From contig JAUNXW010000008.1 of the NCBI GenBank assembly GCA_030539595.1, forward strand, positions 1 through 20,796: 20,796 bases of DNA, given 5' to 3'. Positions 20,750-20,796 of the stretch are shown piece after piece; positions within the stretch are counted from its first letter, which is position 1; every line of letters begins with the position of its first letter. The position numbers were made by a program, and so were the translations under genes. The DNA is from Methanocorpusculum sp. (GTDB taxonomy: Archaea; Halobacteriota; Methanomicrobia; Methanomicrobiales; Methanocorpusculaceae). A model generated the notes under the pieces. The model was given only the letters and a program-made list of their open reading frames with translations. It was not told where the DNA came from and ran no database searches.

Positions 20750-20796
20750 AGACCGTTTAAAGCGGTTCTGTCTGGAGGTCCTTCGGGAGGAAGTCT
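20747..20796 (+). other. In-frame continuation of NuoF-like protein after TAG
   Basis: After the TAG, the same frame reads RPFKAVLSGGPSGGS up to the last base. This matches the family segment KKFKAVQTGGPSGG, which normally follows IGGGI directly. The upstream flank reads DIGVGIHN, where a valine (GTA) replaces an expected glycine (GGA) six codons before the stop. The frame is therefore intact across the stop, with two unexpected codons close together. Confidence 0.8.

Overview
The window comes from a methanogenic archaeon. It carries Sep-tRNA:Cys-tRNA synthase (SepCysS), an enzyme of the methanogen route to Cys-tRNA. Around it are archaeal housekeeping genes: RNA polymerase subunit L, a Sec61-beta type translocon subunit, deoxyhypusine synthase, tRNA-Ile2 agmatidine synthase (TiaS) and an MJ0164-type HTH regulator. 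Promoters look archaeal, with TATA boxes about 27-34 bases before starts that often lack a Shine-Dalgarno site. Two tandem phenylacetate-CoA ligases with an ACT protein, NikR, and moderate base composition suggest Methanomicrobiales, perhaps near Methanocorpusculum. The genus is a guess.

Bases 1-524 are accessory-looking. A near-palindrome of 200 bases opens the window, then comes a compact fold that could form a three-way junction, and then about 190 bases with nothing clear. From 525 a tight plus-strand cluster runs to 5084: a 59-residue unrecognised protein, SepCysS, a radical SAM/SPASM enzyme, a TSUP-type sulfur/anion permease and an orphan DNA methyltransferase. The small gene overlaps SepCysS by 4 bases and the other gaps are 3-4 bases. 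A short thioredoxin and a second cysteine-rich thioredoxin-fold protein follow (5143-5759). The sulfur and thiol theme of 525-5759 is suggestive but unproven.

On the minus strand, purD-argF-fucA (8546 down to 5804) form an operon with 4-base ATGA overlaps at both junctions. It covers purine synthesis, arginine synthesis and an aldolase that probably feeds lactaldehyde to coenzyme F420. An amidohydrolase of unknown substrate (9645 down to 8620) lies upstream and is divergent from a 53-residue Sec61-beta gene. A sugar-phosphate nucleotidyltransferase (11069 down to 9891) is divergent from a deoxyhypusine synthase-pyrF pair (11215-12792). A perfect 10-bp hairpin separates pyrF from the convergent nikR, and nikR has a convincing inverted repeat upstream of its TATA box.

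An MJ0164-type regulator (minus) and TiaS (plus) diverge from a 52-base AT-rich promoter, and rpoL converges on TiaS. The last region is plus strand: two paralogous phenylacetate-CoA ligases with a double-ACT protein, probably for aryl-acid uptake, then NuoE- and NuoF-like subunits. The NuoF frame is interrupted by an in-frame TAG 50 bases before the window end, and recognisable NuoF sequence continues after it. None of the 23 genes with a complete stop ends in TAG (16 TAA, 7 TGA). I found no tRNA, rRNA, CRISPR array, transposase or integrase.
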